Shown here one piece after another: positions 49,832 through 60,313 of a stretch of 64,000 bases of DNA. The notes beneath the pieces were generated by a model, which had not been told where the DNA came from, ran no database searches, and saw nothing but the letters and a program-made list of their open reading frames with translations. The position numbers and the translations under genes were made by a program. Origin of the DNA: Lewinella sp. LCG006 (GTDB lineage Bacteria > Bacteroidota > Bacteroidia > Chitinophagales > Saprospiraceae); assembly GCF_040784935.1 (NCBI RefSeq), contig NZ_CP160680.1, positions 2,409,501-2,473,500 on the forward strand, read 5' to 3'. The first letter of the stretch is position 1. Each line of letters starts with the position of its first letter.

Positions 49832-50878
49832 TTATAGCTTTAAAAAATATTTAAAATAGGGGGGCAAATCAGGTTGATGCCACTGCATGATATAGATTCC
49901 CGCAGGCCAATGGCTAACGTCTATTTCCAGTTGGTGTTGATCACCATTAGGGGCAAGGTTGAGCCAATTTCGACCAGAGATATCCCATATTTGCAGGAGG
50001 CCTTCCTGTGGTCTTTGGAGTAAAAGGAGGCTGTTGACAGGGTTGGGGCTTATTTTGAGATCAGTAGCGGATACTTGTTCGGTGAGCACTCGAATTTCGT
50101 CGTGTCCATCATAAATGAATTCACAACCATTGCACGCGGTGACGGTAATTGTAGCGTCGAGCAACCATTCAAATTCTACCTTTAGGTTTTGCTGGCTATT
50201 CTTTACTAAAGTCAGTAAAAACAGAGGAGTTCTTCCGTTTTGTTCTGTACCATAAAAACTACCTATGACTGGTCCTAACCCATTCAATTGAAATCCCAAA
50301 GGATTATAAGAAGGATTGCCCAGCGTAAGCTGACCTCCTGGAAGTTGTTTCAAAGCCAGGTCTATATTGACAATTTCTTCTCCAATGATGGTTTCAATAT
50401 TTACGGCATAGCAGCCAATGGTAAACTGATCAAAATCAAGCTCTAGTACATCACCTGCCAGGACAGGGTAACTGGAGGTATTACCTTCGTTACTGCATTC
50501 CATTTGAAGGATAATGTCAACAATGACAATATCTGTTTTTACAGACAATGAAAGAGGACCACCATAAGGCCCGTCAGGGCAGTAGGATGCCCTAATCTCA
50601 ATCGTGTAATCTACGCCAGGGAAAAGCCCCTGTTGGTCATAATTGTTGGTGGTCGTGATTGTCTGATTGATGAGGTTTCCCGTCGTGGCTTCGAATGTCC
50701 TTATCTGGTAGCTCGCTGCTCCGGGAACATTGTCCCAGTGGACGATTGCAAAATCACTGCCCTGACTAATGACGGTGCCCGAAGATGGGACAGGTGCAAT
50801 GCATAGGCTTTGCGCAAATAGCAGCGGAGAACTCAAAAGCAACAACAGAAGATGAAAAAAATGGTGGCGAATTTTCAT
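49832..50878 (-). CDS. Secreted fibronectin type III-like protein with T9SS sorting domain
   Basis: A 348-residue exported protein. The signal peptide ends at LLFAQ (about residue 23). Residues 25-115 resemble a fibronectin type III domain (VPSSGTVISQGSDFAIVHWDNVPGAASYQIRTFE). A middle domain with DLALKQLPGGQLTLGN is unassigned. The C-terminal type A sorting domain has LKISPNPVNSLLLLQRPQEG and WPAGIYIMQWHQ, for type IX secretion and surface attachment. The two T9SS cargo genes here are separated by a terminator, so they are separate units. Binding partner unknown. Confidence 0.88.
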   Translation of the reverse strand: MKIRHHFFHLLLLLLSSPLLFAQSLCIAPVPSSGTVISQGSDFAIVHWDNVPGAASYQIRTFEATTGNLINQTITTTNNYDQQGLFPGVDYTIEIRASYCPDGPYGGPLSLSVKTDIVIVDIILQMECSNEGNTSSYPVLAGDVLELDFDQFTIGCYAVNIETIIGEEIVNIDLALKQLPGGQLTLGNPSYNPLGFQLNGLGPVIGSFYGTEQNGRTPLFLLTLVKNSQQNLKVEFEWLLDATITVTACNGCEFIYDGHDEIRVLTEQVSATDLKISPNPVNSLLLLQRPQEGLLQIWDISGRNWLNLAPNGDQHQLEIDVSHWPAGIYIMQWHQPDLPPYFKYFLKL

Positions 50879-51043
50879 AGGGAATTTGATCTAATTTTCC
50901 GCGTTATCTCTCAAAAGCTGTTAAATTTAGCGGTAATTGCCTAGTTCTCTATGTTCACTTTTTTACGATTTTCCGTAGCAAGGCTCTCTTTGTAAAACAA
51001 AATAATATCAGGATGATGATTAAAAAATGAGTAACTAAGGTCC

Positions 51044-52507
51044 ATGCCTAATCAGAAATTATTGGAGGTCGTCGAACACTTATCTTTTTCCCAGCGCAAG
51101 GAATTGCGCCTGTTTGTTGGTTCTAATTATCACAATAGGAAGTACAATAGAGGGAAAGTGTTACAACTGCTGGAGTTTATTCTAGATACACCAGCAGGCC
51201 AGGAGGAGGAGTTGAACGATAAGGAAAAACTAAACACATACTTTTTTCCTGAAAAACCCTTCGAGGAAAATGATAAAAACCCTATCGACTCTCTGGCTTC
51301 CGATCTTTTTAGCCTGGTAAGGGAGTTTTTGCTTCAGGAGGAGCAATCCAGCCAATGGACAAAAATTAGTGAATCTTTAGCGATGGCTAAGTTCTATCGA
51401 TTAAATAACTTAGAACAGCGGTTTTGGCAGACGATCAAAAGAATTCGCAAGGAACTGAAGAAACAACAAATAAAAGACGAAAACTATTTTAAAGCTCAAC
51501 TGCAGACGGAAGATGAAGTGGCTAGTTTCCAGAGTACCTTTAATACCTATACCGATGATTCCAATTTGGTGAAGGCTAATATTGCCCTTGATAGTTATTT
51601 TACTATATCGAAATTAGAAAAGGCAAGTGGGCTTCTTTTTCAACAACACATGGGGCAAGTTCAGACGGCTGAGTCGTTGTTATTCAGTGAGGCGATCATG
51701 GACCAGTTTATGGCTTATCAGGACATTCAAACGCCACTTGCACAATTGTACTATCTGGTGATAAAGTTGTTGCAAAATCCAATTGGTACCAATGATTTAC
51801 AAGATTTTCTGGCTAAAGCAGAGAAGTACGAAAAGGAGATACCGCCAGCAAAGTTTCGCAATCTGATGGCCTTCTACCGTTATTTTGTTGGTCGAAAATA
51901 TCAACTCACGGTCAGTGGGCAAGAGCTGCTGAATAAGCTTTTTGTGCTTTACCAAAAACATTTGGACAAAGGCTATTTTCACTTGGGTAACCAAGCTTGC
52001 TTACTTCCTGGTTCTCTAAAGTTGATGATTAATATAGCCATCAAAGTGAATGCTATCGACTGGGCGTCAAATTTGTTAGAGCGTTATCCCCCTAATCAAA
52101 TTATCGGTACGCGGTATCCATTGGAAGCCCATAGCCTTTGTACAGCAGAAGTGTTGTTTGCTGAGAAAAAATTTTCTGAAGCGGAGCAACACATTGTTTA
52201 TCGCAACTACGAAAATGTCAATTACAGCATTCTAGCAGATATTCTATTGATTAAGATTTACTACGAGACTGAAAACGACTTATTGGAAAGCAGAACTTCT
52301 GCCTTGAGCCAAAAAGTAAGGCGCTCAAAGCTTACTAAAGATGATAAACAGCGGTATTTGAATTTTCTAAGCCTGGTTAATCAATTGCTTAAATACCGAT
52401 TGATTAAGCCAAAGAAAGCCTTGAAAAAACTCAAAAGCCAGGTACAGGAGCTTGTCCCAATTATAGAGAGGGAATGGTTACAACATAAATTACAGCAACT
52501 CCATTGA
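51044..52507 (+). CDS. Helical-repeat hypothetical protein
   Basis: A 487-residue cytosolic protein that I do not recognise. It is rich in Leu, Lys, Gln and Glu and almost wholly helical, with TPR-like helix pairs but no strict TPR motif. There is no signal peptide or membrane segment. The N-terminus SFSQRKELRLFVGSNYHNRKYNRGKVLQLLEFILD looks like an HTH-like or adaptor domain. The gene is clearly more AT-rich than IcmF next to it. The two genes converge with only six bases between stop codons. From memory, paralogous proteins of this type are numerous in Lewinella-like genomes, but I cannot confirm this. Confidence 0.6.
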   Translation: MPNQKLLEVVEHLSFSQRKELRLFVGSNYHNRKYNRGKVLQLLEFILDTPAGQEEELNDKEKLNTYFFPEKPFEENDKNPIDSLASDLFSLVREFLLQEEQSSQWTKISESLAMAKFYRLNNLEQRFWQTIKRIRKELKKQQIKDENYFKAQLQTEDEVASFQSTFNTYTDDSNLVKANIALDSYFTISKLEKASGLLFQQHMGQVQTAESLLFSEAIMDQFMAYQDIQTPLAQLYYLVIKLLQNPIGTNDLQDFLAKAEKYEKEIPPAKFRNLMAFYRYFVGRKYQLTVSGQELLNKLFVLYQKHLDKGYFHLGNQACLLPGSLKLMINIAIKVNAIDWASNLLERYPPNQIIGTRYPLEAHSLCTAEVLFAEKKFSEAEQHIVYRNYENVNYSILADILLIKIYYETENDLLESRTSALSQKVRRSKLTKDDKQRYLNFLSLVNQLLKYRLIKPKKALKKLKSQVQELVPIIEREWLQHKLQQLH

Positions 52508-52513
52508 CAGCAC

Positions 52514-55500
52514 TTACATATTCCTCCGATACTGCCCCCCTACCTGATAAAGGGCGTGGGTGATTTGCCCCAAGGAGCAGTATTTGGTAGCTTCCAGCAA
52601 CTCGTCGAAAAGGTTTTCGTTGGCAATGGCTGCGTCTTGAAGGCGTTTCAAGGCTGCGGTGCCCTCTTGTTGATTAGCACGCTTCAAGCGCTCCAAGGTT
52701 GCAATCTGTTGCTCCTTCTCTTCTGTTGTTGCTCGGATGACTTCGCCAGGGGTAATGGTGGGTGAACCCTCTTTGCTGAGGAAAGTATTGACACCAATGA
52801 TGGGCAATTCACCGGTATGCTTCAACATTTCGTAGTGCATACTTTCTTCCTGGATTTTATTCCGTTGGTACATGGTTTCCATGGCGCCCAGTACGCCACC
52901 TCGTTCGGTGATGCGGTCAAACTCCAGCAATACGGCCTCTTCCACCAAGTCGGTCAATTCCTCAATAATGAAACTGCCTTGGAGCGGATTCTCATTTTTG
53001 GCCATCCCCAACTCATGATTGATGATCATCTGGATGGCCACCGCCCGGCGCACACTGTTTTCCGTAGGCGTAGTGATGGCCTCATCGTAGGCATTGGTGT
53101 GGAGGCTGTTGCAGTTATCGTAAATAGCGTAAAGTGCTTGCAGCGTCGTGCGGATATCGTTGAAGTCGATTTCCTGTGCGTGGAGGCTGCGCCCGCTGGT
53201 CTGAATATGGTATTTCAGCTTCTGACTCCGATCGTTAGCATTGTATTTCTGCTTCATGGCTTTCGCCCAAATGCGGCGGGCTACTCGGCCGATAACCGCG
53301 TATTCTGCATCCACCCCATTGCTAAAGAAGAAAGATAGGTTCGGCGCAAAATCGTCGATATTCATCCCGCGTGAGAGGTAGTATTCCACGAAAGTGAAGC
53401 CATTGGAAAGCGTGAAGGCCAGTTGAGAAATAGGGTTGGCTCCTGCTTCTGCGATATGATAACCGGAGATGGAAACCGAGTAAAAATTGCGCACGCCATG
53501 CTCAATAAAGGAGGCCTGCACGTCGCCCATCAGTTTGAGTGAAAACTCGGTGCTGAAAATGCAAGTGTTCTGGGCCTGGTCCTCTTTAAGAATATCAGCC
53601 TGAACGGTGCCACGTACCGAGCGGAGTGCTTTCGCGCGTAACTCAGCATAGATTTTAGGATCGAGTACCTGGTCGCCGGTAAGGCCCAGGAGCATCAAGC
53701 CCAAGCCGTTGTTTCCTTCCGGTAAATCACCGTAATAGGTGGGGCGGTCTAGCCCTTTGTCATCGTAAAGTTCTTTGAACTTGGCTTCGACTTGTTTTTC
53801 AAGGCCATGCTCTTTGATGTACAATTCACACTGCTGATCTACGGCTGCATTCATAAAGAAGGCACAAATGGTAGCGGCCGGCCCGTTGATGGTCATCGAC
53901 ACCGAAGTGCGCGGATCGCAAAGGTCGAAACCAGAGTAGAGTTTTTTGGCATCATCAAGGCAGCATACGCTTACACCCGAGTTGCCCACTTTGCCATAAA
54001 TGTCAGGCCGATAATCGGGGTCTTCACCGTAAAGAGTCACCGAATCAAAAGCAGTAGACAAGCGCGCGGCGGGCATTCCTGCAGAGAGGTAATGGAAGCG
54101 CTTGTTGGTACGTTCGGGGCCACCTTCACCAGCAAACATACGGGTAGGGTCTTCGCCTTGCCGCTTAAATGGAAATACGCCCGCAGCATAGGGAAACTCA
54201 CCGGGCACGTTTTCCTGAAGGCTCCATTGTAGGATGTCTCCCCATGAGCGGTATTTGGGTAAGCTTACCCGAGGAACTTTGGTATTGGAAAGCGTTTTGG
54301 TAAAGGTGGGTACTTTGATATCGCGACCCCGTACCTGGTAGATGTATTCGTCGGCGGTGTAACGTTGCACTTTGGACTCCCACTCTTCAAGCAGGTGCCA
54401 GTTGTGGCCATCGAGGTCGCGCTTGATTTCTTCCTGTAGGTTTTCCAAATCTTCTGTGCGCTTCGGATCGTCTTTGGCTACTGCCCGAAGGGTGTCAATG
54501 GTTTGCTGGATGCTGTAAAGGCGATCCGCAATATCTGCCTGATCTTGCGCCCATTGGTTGTAAGACCTGATGCTTTCTGAAATTTCCGAAAGATAACGAA
54601 CGCGGGCGGGCGGAATGATGAAGATTTTCGCACTTTCTTCCAACGCACTCCCGCTGCTGGCAGCGGCCAGGCTGGTTCCACAGCGTTCATCAACCTTGGC
54701 GAGTAAAGATTGGTACAAGGCATTGACTCCGGGATCATTAAACTGGCTGGCAATGGCACCGTAAACGGGCATCTCTTCCAAGGGCTGATCCCAAAGCTGG
54801 TGGTTGCGTTGGTACTGTTTTTTGACGGAACGTAGGGCGTCCAGTGCACCTCTTTTGTCAAATTTGTTTACGGCAATGATGTCAGCAAAGTCCAGCATGT
54901 CAATTTTTTCCAGCTGGGTAGCGGCTCCAAATTCGGGCGTCATCACATAAAGGGAAACATCGGAGTGGTCGATGATTTCGGTATCGGATTGGCCAATACC
55001 GGAGGTTTCTAGAATGACGAGGTCGTAGCCTGCCACTTTCAAGATGTCAACGGCTGACTGTACGTGGGCCGAAAGTGCCAGATTGCTTTGGCGGGTAGCC
55101 AGGGAGCGCATGTAGACACGGTCGCCCGCGATGGCGGGGCTCACGGCGTTCATCCGGATACGGTCACCCAGGAGGGCACCGCCGGTACGCCGCTTGGATG
55201 GGTCGACGGAGATGATGCCTAGGGTCTTTTCCGGAAAATCGCGTAGGAAACGGCGGATGAGTTCATCCACCAGGCTGGATTTTCCAGCTCCACCCGTGCC
55301 GGTAATACCCAGTACAGGCGTTTTGATGGCGGCTGCTTTTTCTTGTAAGTCCTTGAGCCAGGTGGTGTTTTCTTCAGGGTAGTTTTCCGCAGCAGTAATC
55401 AGGCGGGCCACCGCGGTAGCTTTGCGGGAGGTAAATTCCTTTATTTCGCCGTTGATGTGCTCGCCGAGGGGGTAGTCTGCTTTATTCAATACATCATTGA

Positions 55501-55906
55501 TCATCCCTTGCAAACCAAGCGTACGACCATCGTCGGGAGAATAGATACGGTCGATGCCGTAGGCGTGGAGTTCTTCGATCTCGGAAGGAAGAATGGTACC
55601 GCCACCGCCACCAACAATCTTGATATGACCAGCACCACGTTCTTCCAGCAAGTCGTGCATGTACTTGAAAAACTCGGTATGCCCACCTTGGTAAGAAGTT
55701 ATCGCAATGGCCTGTGCATCTTCCTGAATGGCTGTCTCCACAATGTCTTGCACGGAGCGGTTGTGCCCCAGGTGGATGATCTCGGCACCGCTGGATTGCA
55801 TGATGCGGCGCATGATATTAATGGCGGCATCGTGGCCATCAAAAAGGCTGGCGGCGGTGACAATGCGAATTTTGTGTTGCGGTTGGTAGGGAGCTACTTG
55901 CTGCAT
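52514..55906 (-). CDS. icmF: Fused isobutyryl-CoA mutase (IcmF), B12-dependent
   Basis: An 1130-residue acyl-CoA mutase fusion. Residues 12-150 are the B12-binding domain with the axial His25 in [12 protein letters not shown] MeaI-type GTPase follows (about 190-420, Walker [12 protein letters not shown]) that delivers and protects the cofactor. The catalytic TIM barrel spans about 540-1110, with [20 protein letters not shown], a segment typical of IcmF (methylmalonyl-CoA mutase has a different one). It interconverts isobutyryl- and n-butyryl-CoA using adenosylcobalamin. The domain order (B12, GTPase, mutase) and length identify IcmF rather than separate MutA/MutB. A -7 box lies at 55983-55990. 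Complete. Confidence 0.95.
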   Translation of the reverse strand: MQQVAPYQPQHKIRIVTAASLFDGHDAAINIMRRIMQSSGAEIIHLGHNRSVQDIVETAIQEDAQAIAITSYQGGHTEFFKYMHDLLEERGAGHIKIVGGGGGTILPSEIEELHAYGIDRIYSPDDGRTLGLQGMINDVLNKADYPLGEHINGEIKEFTSRKATAVARLITAAENYPEENTTWLKDLQEKAAAIKTPVLGITGTGGAGKSSLVDELIRRFLRDFPEKTLGIISVDPSKRRTGGALLGDRIRMNAVSPAIAGDRVYMRSLATRQSNLALSAHVQSAVDILKVAGYDLVILETSGIGQSDTEIIDHSDVSLYVMTPEFGAATQLEKIDMLDFADIIAVNKFDKRGALDALRSVKKQYQRNHQLWDQPLEEMPVYGAIASQFNDPGVNALYQSLLAKVDERCGTSLAAASSGSALEESAKIFIIPPARVRYLSEISESIRSYNQWAQDQADIADRLYSIQQTIDTLRAVAKDDPKRTEDLENLQEEIKRDLDGHNWHLLEEWESKVQRYTADEYIYQVRGRDIKVPTFTKTLSNTKVPRVSLPKYRSWGDILQWSLQENVPGEFPYAAGVFPFKRQGEDPTRMFAGEGGPERTNKRFHYLSAGMPAARLSTAFDSVTLYGEDPDYRPDIYGKVGNSGVSVCCLDDAKKLYSGFDLCDPRTSVSMTINGPAATICAFFMNAAVDQQCELYIKEHGLEKQVEAKFKELYDDKGLDRPTYYGDLPEGNNGLGLMLLGLTGDQVLDPKIYAELRAKALRSVRGTVQADILKEDQAQNTCIFSTEFSLKLMGDVQASFIEHGVRNFYSVSISGYHIAEAGANPISQLAFTLSNGFTFVEYYLSRGMNIDDFAPNLSFFFSNGVDAEYAVIGRVARRIWAKAMKQKYNANDRSQKLKYHIQTSGRSLHAQEIDFNDIRTTLQALYAIYDNCNSLHTNAYDEAITTPTENSVRRAVAIQMIINHELGMAKNENPLQGSFIIEELTDLVEEAVLLEFDRITERGGVLGAMETMYQRNKIQEESMHYEMLKHTGELPIIGVNTFLSKEGSPTITPGEVIRATTEEKEQQIATLERLKRANQQEGTAALKRLQDAAIANENLFDELLEATKYCSLGQITHALYQVGGQYRRNM

Positions 55907-55937
55907 CAGTTGCGGTATTGGTTAGGACAGTCTAATA

Positions 55938-55964
55938 CTTGCTTCAACAAATGGTTGGAGCAAG
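55938..55964 (-). promoter_or_regulatory. Hairpin in the icmF 5' leader
   Basis: CTTGCT (55938-55943) pairs with AGCAAG (55959-55964), and an inner CAAC/GTTG stem extends it past one mismatch. It lies about 32 bases upstream of the icmF ATG. It may affect translation; there is no B12-box, so I do not call a cobalamin riboswitch. Confidence 0.4.
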
Positions 55965-55982
55965 GGTTTTAATTTGGTGGCG

Positions 55983-55990
55983 CAAAGATA
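55983..55990 (-). promoter_or_regulatory. -7 promoter box of icmF
   Basis: TATCTTTG on the minus strand, a perfect match, about 76 bases before the ATG. No TTG at the expected distance. Confidence 0.45.
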
Positions 55991-56452
55991 GCTAATTGCA
56001 TATATACCGGGAAATATTGGCTACAATAGCCCCTCATTTGGTTAGCAAAAAAAGCGCACAGCATAAAATCTAAAAAATTAATTATTACTGCTACCAGACC
56101 TACGGGTAATCTAATGCTTACGTGCCCACTATTTTTTCCGAAAAACAAAGTTTAATAATTGGTGAAAGAGGTTTCCTGATCAACTATTCACTTTGCAGTG
56201 AAAGTATTAGTAGTAGCCAATACTAAGGTGTTTTATTTAAGGAAAAAGGTATCTCTACTGTAAAGAATGTCTCCCCTCAAGGTAAATCTTCTCCATATAC
56301 CTTACCCGATGATCCACCAGGCTCCATCCCTAGAATAGGGTTAATGTTTCAGTTTCGTATTTTGGGACTTAATTTTCCGAAATTCATCCTGTTTACCAAT
56401 AACATAAAACGGGGTCAATCCCGGTAAACATAGCTCATTTAAGACTAAAAAA
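55991..56452. other. Intergenic gap of about 460 bases between icmF and the RHS-like gene
   Basis: I see two small hairpins (TTCACT-TTGC-AGTGAA at 56187-56202 and AGTATT/AATACT at 56203-56224) and one weak CCCTA-GAA-TAGGG hairpin near 56330. A 27-codon frame at 56345 is probably chance. No promoter for the downstream gene is convincing. Confidence 0.4.
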
Positions 56453-57325
56453 ATGTTCAAAAACTTCTCGCTCTACGGTCTTTTATTCTTAATATTTTCA
56501 TGTGAAACGGCCAATTCTCAGCAAACTACAAACACTGAAGTAAGCAAGATTGTGGTTATAGAAATCTACAAAGCTATTTCAACAGGTAATGACGTCACTC
56601 GTGGTGATACCGTTAGTATAAGAATAGAACATTTTAATACCTCCGGAAAACTGATCTATGAGTACAACGAAATTCCCCCCATTAATCACAGTCTGGCGGT
56701 AAACTATATTTACGATTCTTTGCAGCAATTGACTAAAAGTCGTTATACGACAACAAACAGAGGAAAAGAAAGAGGCTTTGAGGTTGTTTATACCCACAAC
56801 GCTTCTGGGCAAGTAGAGAAGGAAGAATTTTTTAAGTTTAATCAACCGGATAATCCCTATGAATGGGGTCATCATCGTTTTGATGATTCTGGAAAAAAGC
56901 GGGAAACGCTGGAAGCCAGTAACTACAACATAGAACCGGATACAAGGCATGAATACCATTATTATCCTGATGGAAAAATGGAATTAGAAATGTTATACGA
57001 CCAATTCAATAACTTAGGCAGCTATATAGAGTACGGTTATGATGACAAAGGGAATGTGGCCAAAAAATGTACTTTTGATTCGCGTGGGGAGCTGGAAAAA
57101 TGTGATTATCGTACTTATGATAATTATAACAGACTGCTTACTCAAGGCGAAACACACAGGCAGCTTAAAGCAGGTGAATTACCGATCAGACACAACTACT
57201 ACAGCTATACCGATATCGACGACAGTGGCGACTGGGGAATTAAGATAAAATACCTCGCCAATAGTGCGGGAGACAAAAGGCCATTAGAGATTTGGTTTCG
57301 AACGGAGACAGATAAATTAGACTGA
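56453..57325 (+). CDS. Lipoprotein with YD/RHS-like repeats
   Basis: A 290-residue lipoprotein (signal with LIFSC, Cys17). After about residue 60 it has repeated Tyr-Asp-x-x-Gly type units, such as YIYDSLQQLTKS, YTHNASGQVEKEE, HYYPDGKMELEM and YGYDDKGNVAKK. These resemble single RHS/YD beta repeats. Such short repeat lipoproteins occur in Bacteroidota with no known role; adhesion or surface display is possible. It is not a polymorphic toxin: there is no large RHS cage and no C-terminal toxin domain. GC is lower than in the flanking genes. Confidence 0.72.
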   Translation: MFKNFSLYGLLFLIFSCETANSQQTTNTEVSKIVVIEIYKAISTGNDVTRGDTVSIRIEHFNTSGKLIYEYNEIPPINHSLAVNYIYDSLQQLTKSRYTTTNRGKERGFEVVYTHNASGQVEKEEFFKFNQPDNPYEWGHHRFDDSGKKRETLEASNYNIEPDTRHEYHYYPDGKMELEMLYDQFNNLGSYIEYGYDDKGNVAKKCTFDSRGELEKCDYRTYDNYNRLLTQGETHRQLKAGELPIRHNYYSYTDIDDSGDWGIKIKYLANSAGDKRPLEIWFRTETDKLD

Positions 57326-57375
57326 ACTATAAGAGCATGCCGTGATCGGAGTGAACGAAACTTATTCTTTTGGCC

Positions 57376-58068
57376 TTATAACTTATAATACAAAGTAATA
57401 CCCATACCCCAAGTACTGTAATTGAAGGAATAATCATCTGCTTTGTAAAGCAGGGTTCCTGCGATAGCGAGTTTAGGCGATAAATCTTTGGCAATACCTA
57501 CACTCAAGCGAGGGGCGTATTTGGACCAAGTAAAGAAGGACCGATCTTGCTCTTCGGTGACCACAGCGGTCTGAAGATCGGTTAACTTCGTTTTCCGGTT
57601 GTGGCTCATGTGGTAACCCACGCCAGCTTCTACAAAAATGGACAAGTTTTCCTTCTGTACCAAGTCGTACTGGACGAGTAAAGGGATCTCCAGAAAAGAA
57701 ATCGTGGCTTCACTTTTAAATTGACATTCGTAATTGGGATTGTTGATGATGATATTGTAAGCACTCTGAGGCGGATATTCGGGGTCAGGAAAATGGACAC
57801 AGTCATAATTTTCTTTACGGTTGTAAGCATCTAGCGCGATCCCGATACTTAGTCGCTTGTTTAGTCTAGCCATCGCCCTTATCCCGTAGCGAAACTGGAA
57901 TTGATTTCCGTAGCCAAGACTATTGTATTTAGGGGCTTCAGCAGTTGTTACGTAATCCACGGCCGTGGAAATACCCAGCGAAAATCTACTTTGAGCGGTA
58001 GCAGCGTATTGCGCAAAAAACAGGAAAAGGAGGAAGAACGCACTTACTTTCAGAGAAGTGTTTTTCAT
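57376..58068 (-). CDS. Outer-membrane beta-barrel protein, PorT-like
   Basis: A 230-residue exported protein. A signal peptide ends near AATAQ (about residue 25). The rest is alternating strands (RFSLGISTAVDYVTTAE, FQFRYGIRAMARLNKRLSIGIAL, NLSIFVEAGVGYHM) that end in MGITLYYKL. That matches the 8-stranded porin-family (PorT/Omp_b-brl_2) fold. Two Cys are internal. The protein most likely sits in the outer membrane; the function is unknown. It converges with the RHS-like lipoprotein gene and diverges from thrS. No terminator is evident. Confidence 0.82.
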   Translation of the reverse strand: MKNTSLKVSAFFLLFLFFAQYAATAQSRFSLGISTAVDYVTTAEAPKYNSLGYGNQFQFRYGIRAMARLNKRLSIGIALDAYNRKENYDCVHFPDPEYPPQSAYNIIINNPNYECQFKSEATISFLEIPLLVQYDLVQKENLSIFVEAGVGYHMSHNRKTKLTDLQTAVVTEEQDRSFFTWSKYAPRLSVGIAKDLSPKLAIAGTLLYKADDYSFNYSTWGMGITLYYKL

Positions 58069-58208
58069 GTCAACGTAGCTTGTTTATGAAAAATAAACAG
58101 TAAGTGATGGTAATTATTAGAGGAGACACAATTTTAACGAATGAGGATTTACTTCGAGCTTTCGCTAAATTATTCTTTTCAATCTACCATATACCCCGCC
58201 ACACTTGC

Positions 58209-58216
58209 TAACTTTG
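58209..58216 (+). promoter_or_regulatory. -7 promoter box of thrS
   Basis: TAACTTTG, an exact TAnnTTTG match, 177 bases upstream of the thrS ATG. This predicts a long 5' leader of about 170 bases, which holds the structured element at 58310-58380. Confidence 0.5.
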
Positions 58217-58309
58217 CGGCCAGTTTTTAGACGAGGGGAACTTTATTGGTGGATAGGAAGCTTATTTACCTTAAATATTTCCATCTTCTGAGATCTACTA
58301 TCTATCACA

Positions 58310-58380
58310 AGCCACCGGGAACGGCTGGGCGGGAGCTAGTGTTGTCGTAGAACACTTACCCGTCTGAGCAATCGGCGGCT
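58310..58380 (+). promoter_or_regulatory. Putative thrS translational operator with tRNA-Thr anticodon-arm mimic
   Basis: A hairpin at 58327-58365: lower stem of 7 pairs (58327-58333 with 58359-58365, two G-U), internal loop AGCT/TA, upper stem AGTGTT/AACACT (58338-58343 with 58351-58356) and a 7-nt loop GTCGTAG. The loop has U at the position-33 equivalent, CGU at 34-36 (a Thr anticodon) and A at 37. Outer pairing AGCC-CCG (58310-58317) with CGG-GGCT (58373-58380) closes a domain. It ends 13 bases before the ATG. In E. coli, ThrRS binds a similar CGU-loop hairpin just upstream of thrS and blocks its own translation. Confidence 0.6.
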
Positions 58381-58393
58381 ATAACTATTGACA

Positions 58394-60313
58394 ATGATCA
58401 ATATTACTTTACCAGATGGTTCGGTGCGCCAAGTAGAGAGCGGCTCATCGGCTATGGACGTGGCTAAATCCATTAGTGAGGGTTTAGCACGTAATGTGCT
58501 CTCGGCCAAAGTAAACGGAGAAGTATGGGACGCCGACCGCCCCATCACCACCGATGCTACTTTGCAATTGTTTACCTGGAATGACAAGGACGGCAAAGCG
58601 ACCTTCTGGCATTCTTCTGCCCACTTGATGGCCGAAGCACTGGAGGCCCTTTATCCAGGTATCAAACTAGGTATTGGCCCTGCTATCGACACGGGCTTTT
58701 ACTACGATGTGGATGCTGGCGACCGCGTCATCAGTACCAACGACCTGCCTGCCATTGAAAATAAAATGCAGGAGCTGGCCCGCGAAAAGAACGACTACGT
58801 TCGCAAAGACGTCAGCAAGGCCGATGCCATTGCCCACTTCAAAGAAAAAGGCGACCAGTACAAACTGGAACTGCTGGAAGGCCTGGAAGATGGTCAGATC
58901 ACCTTCTACACCCAGGGCGGGTTCACCGATTTGTGCCGTGGGCCACACATCCCAAATACCGGAGCCATCAAGGCGGTAAAGCTGATGAACGTAGCTGGAG
59001 CTTACTGGCGCGGCGACGAGAAAAACCAGCAGATGACCCGTATCTATGGCGTTTCTTTTCCTAAACAGAAAGAACTGACCGAGTACCTGGAGTTGCTGGA
59101 AGAAGCCAAAAAACGCGACCACCGCAAGTTGGGCCAGGAACTGGACCTGTTCATGTTCAGTGACCGGGTAGGGGCTGGCTTGCCGATCTGGCTCCCTAAG
59201 GGCAACGCCTTGCGCGAACGCCTGATGAACTTCCTGCGCGAAGAACAGGAAAAGCGCGGCTACAAGATGGTAACAACGCCGCACATTGGTAAAAAAGAAT
59301 TGTACGTGACTTCTGGTCACTACGAAAAATACGGGGAAGACAGCTTCCAGCCGATCAAAACCCCTCGGATTGATGAGGAGTTCTTGCTGAAGCCAATGAA
59401 CTGTCCGCACCACTGTGAAATTTTTGCGCACCGGCCACACTCTTACCGCGATCTGCCTTTGCGTATTGCGGAGTTTGGCACCGTTTACCGCTACGAGCAG
59501 AGTGGCGAGCTACACGGCCTGAGCCGTGTACGGGGCTTTACCCAGGATGATGCCCACATCTTTTGTACCCCCGACCAGTTGAAGGAAGAATTCCTGAACG
59601 TGCTGGACCTTACGGAAACCGTACTGAAGAAGATGGGCTTTGATGAATTCACCGCCCAGATCAGCTTGCGCGACCCAGAGAACCCTAGCAAGTACATCGG
59701 TTCGAAAGAAAATTGGGAAGCTGCGGAAAGTGCCATTATCAATGCCACCAAGGAAGTGAACCTGTCTACGACCACGGAGTTGGGAGAAGCGGCCTTCTAC
59801 GGTCCCAAGCTCGACTTTATGATCAAGGATGCGCTGGGACGTTCCTGGCAGTTGGGGACGATCCAGGTGGATTACAACCTACCGGAGCGTTTTGGTCTGG
59901 AGTACATCGGTGCGGATAACAAAGCCCACCGTCCGGTGATGATCCACCGGGCACCATTTGGTTCAATGGAGCGCTTTATCAGTATCCTGATTGAGAACAC
60001 TGCCGGTAAATTTCCGCTGTGGCTCACGCCCGAGCAGTATGCGATCTTACCGATCAGCGATAAGTTCAACGACTATTGCGAGGAGGTGCAGCAGAAGCTG
60101 GCCACCCACGATATCCGTGGCTTCATTGATGACCGTAACGAGACCATTGGTCGTAAGATCCGTGATACAGAATTGAAAAAAATTCCGATCATGCTGATCG
60201 TTGGCGAGAAAGAAGCGGAAGGCAATGCCGTTTCTGTCCGTATCCAGGGCGAAGGCGACAAAGGCGCGATGACCATTGAGGAGTTCGTAACTTACTTCAA
60301 AGAGTTGTTGTAG
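58394..60313 (+). CDS. thrS: Threonine--tRNA ligase
   Basis: A 639-residue class II synthetase. An N-terminal TGS domain covers about residues 1-65 ([26 protein letters not shown]). The editing domain at about 70-240 has [11 protein letters not shown] and the catalytic-site Cys in TDLCRGPHI. The core carries the zinc ligands MNCPHHCE and class II motifs 2 and 3. The C-terminal anticodon-binding domain begins at about 540. The ATG at 58394 keeps the usual N-terminus; a TTG six bases upstream is in frame. The 5' leader folds into a probable tRNA mimic for feedback control. infC, the usual downstream gene, is absent. Confidence 0.97.
   Translation: MINITLPDGSVRQVESGSSAMDVAKSISEGLARNVLSAKVNGEVWDADRPITTDATLQLFTWNDKDGKATFWHSSAHLMAEALEALYPGIKLGIGPAIDTGFYYDVDAGDRVISTNDLPAIENKMQELAREKNDYVRKDVSKADAIAHFKEKGDQYKLELLEGLEDGQITFYTQGGFTDLCRGPHIPNTGAIKAVKLMNVAGAYWRGDEKNQQMTRIYGVSFPKQKELTEYLELLEEAKKRDHRKLGQELDLFMFSDRVGAGLPIWLPKGNALRERLMNFLREEQEKRGYKMVTTPHIGKKELYVTSGHYEKYGEDSFQPIKTPRIDEEFLLKPMNCPHHCEIFAHRPHSYRDLPLRIAEFGTVYRYEQSGELHGLSRVRGFTQDDAHIFCTPDQLKEEFLNVLDLTETVLKKMGFDEFTAQISLRDPENPSKYIGSKENWEAAESAIINATKEVNLSTTTELGEAAFYGPKLDFMIKDALGRSWQLGTIQVDYNLPERFGLEYIGADNKAHRPVMIHRAPFGSMERFISILIENTAGKFPLWLTPEQYAILPISDKFNDYCEEVQQKLATHDIRGFIDDRNETIGRKIRDTELKKIPIMLIVGEKEAEGNAVSVRIQGEGDKGAMTIEEFVTYFKELL

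Noticed and set aside
55907-55982. Cobalamin riboswitch upstream of icmF
   Set aside because: The leader is under 80 bases and has no B12-box, too short for the riboswitch fold.
56345-56428. 27-codon frame upstream of the RHS-like lipoprotein gene
   Set aside because: It has no promoter at a suitable distance, no amino-acid bias of a leader peptide and no attenuator hairpin after it.
56453-57325. RHS polymorphic toxin
   Set aside because: Only a few short YD-type units are present, with no RHS cage, no core-associated motif and no C-terminal toxin domain.
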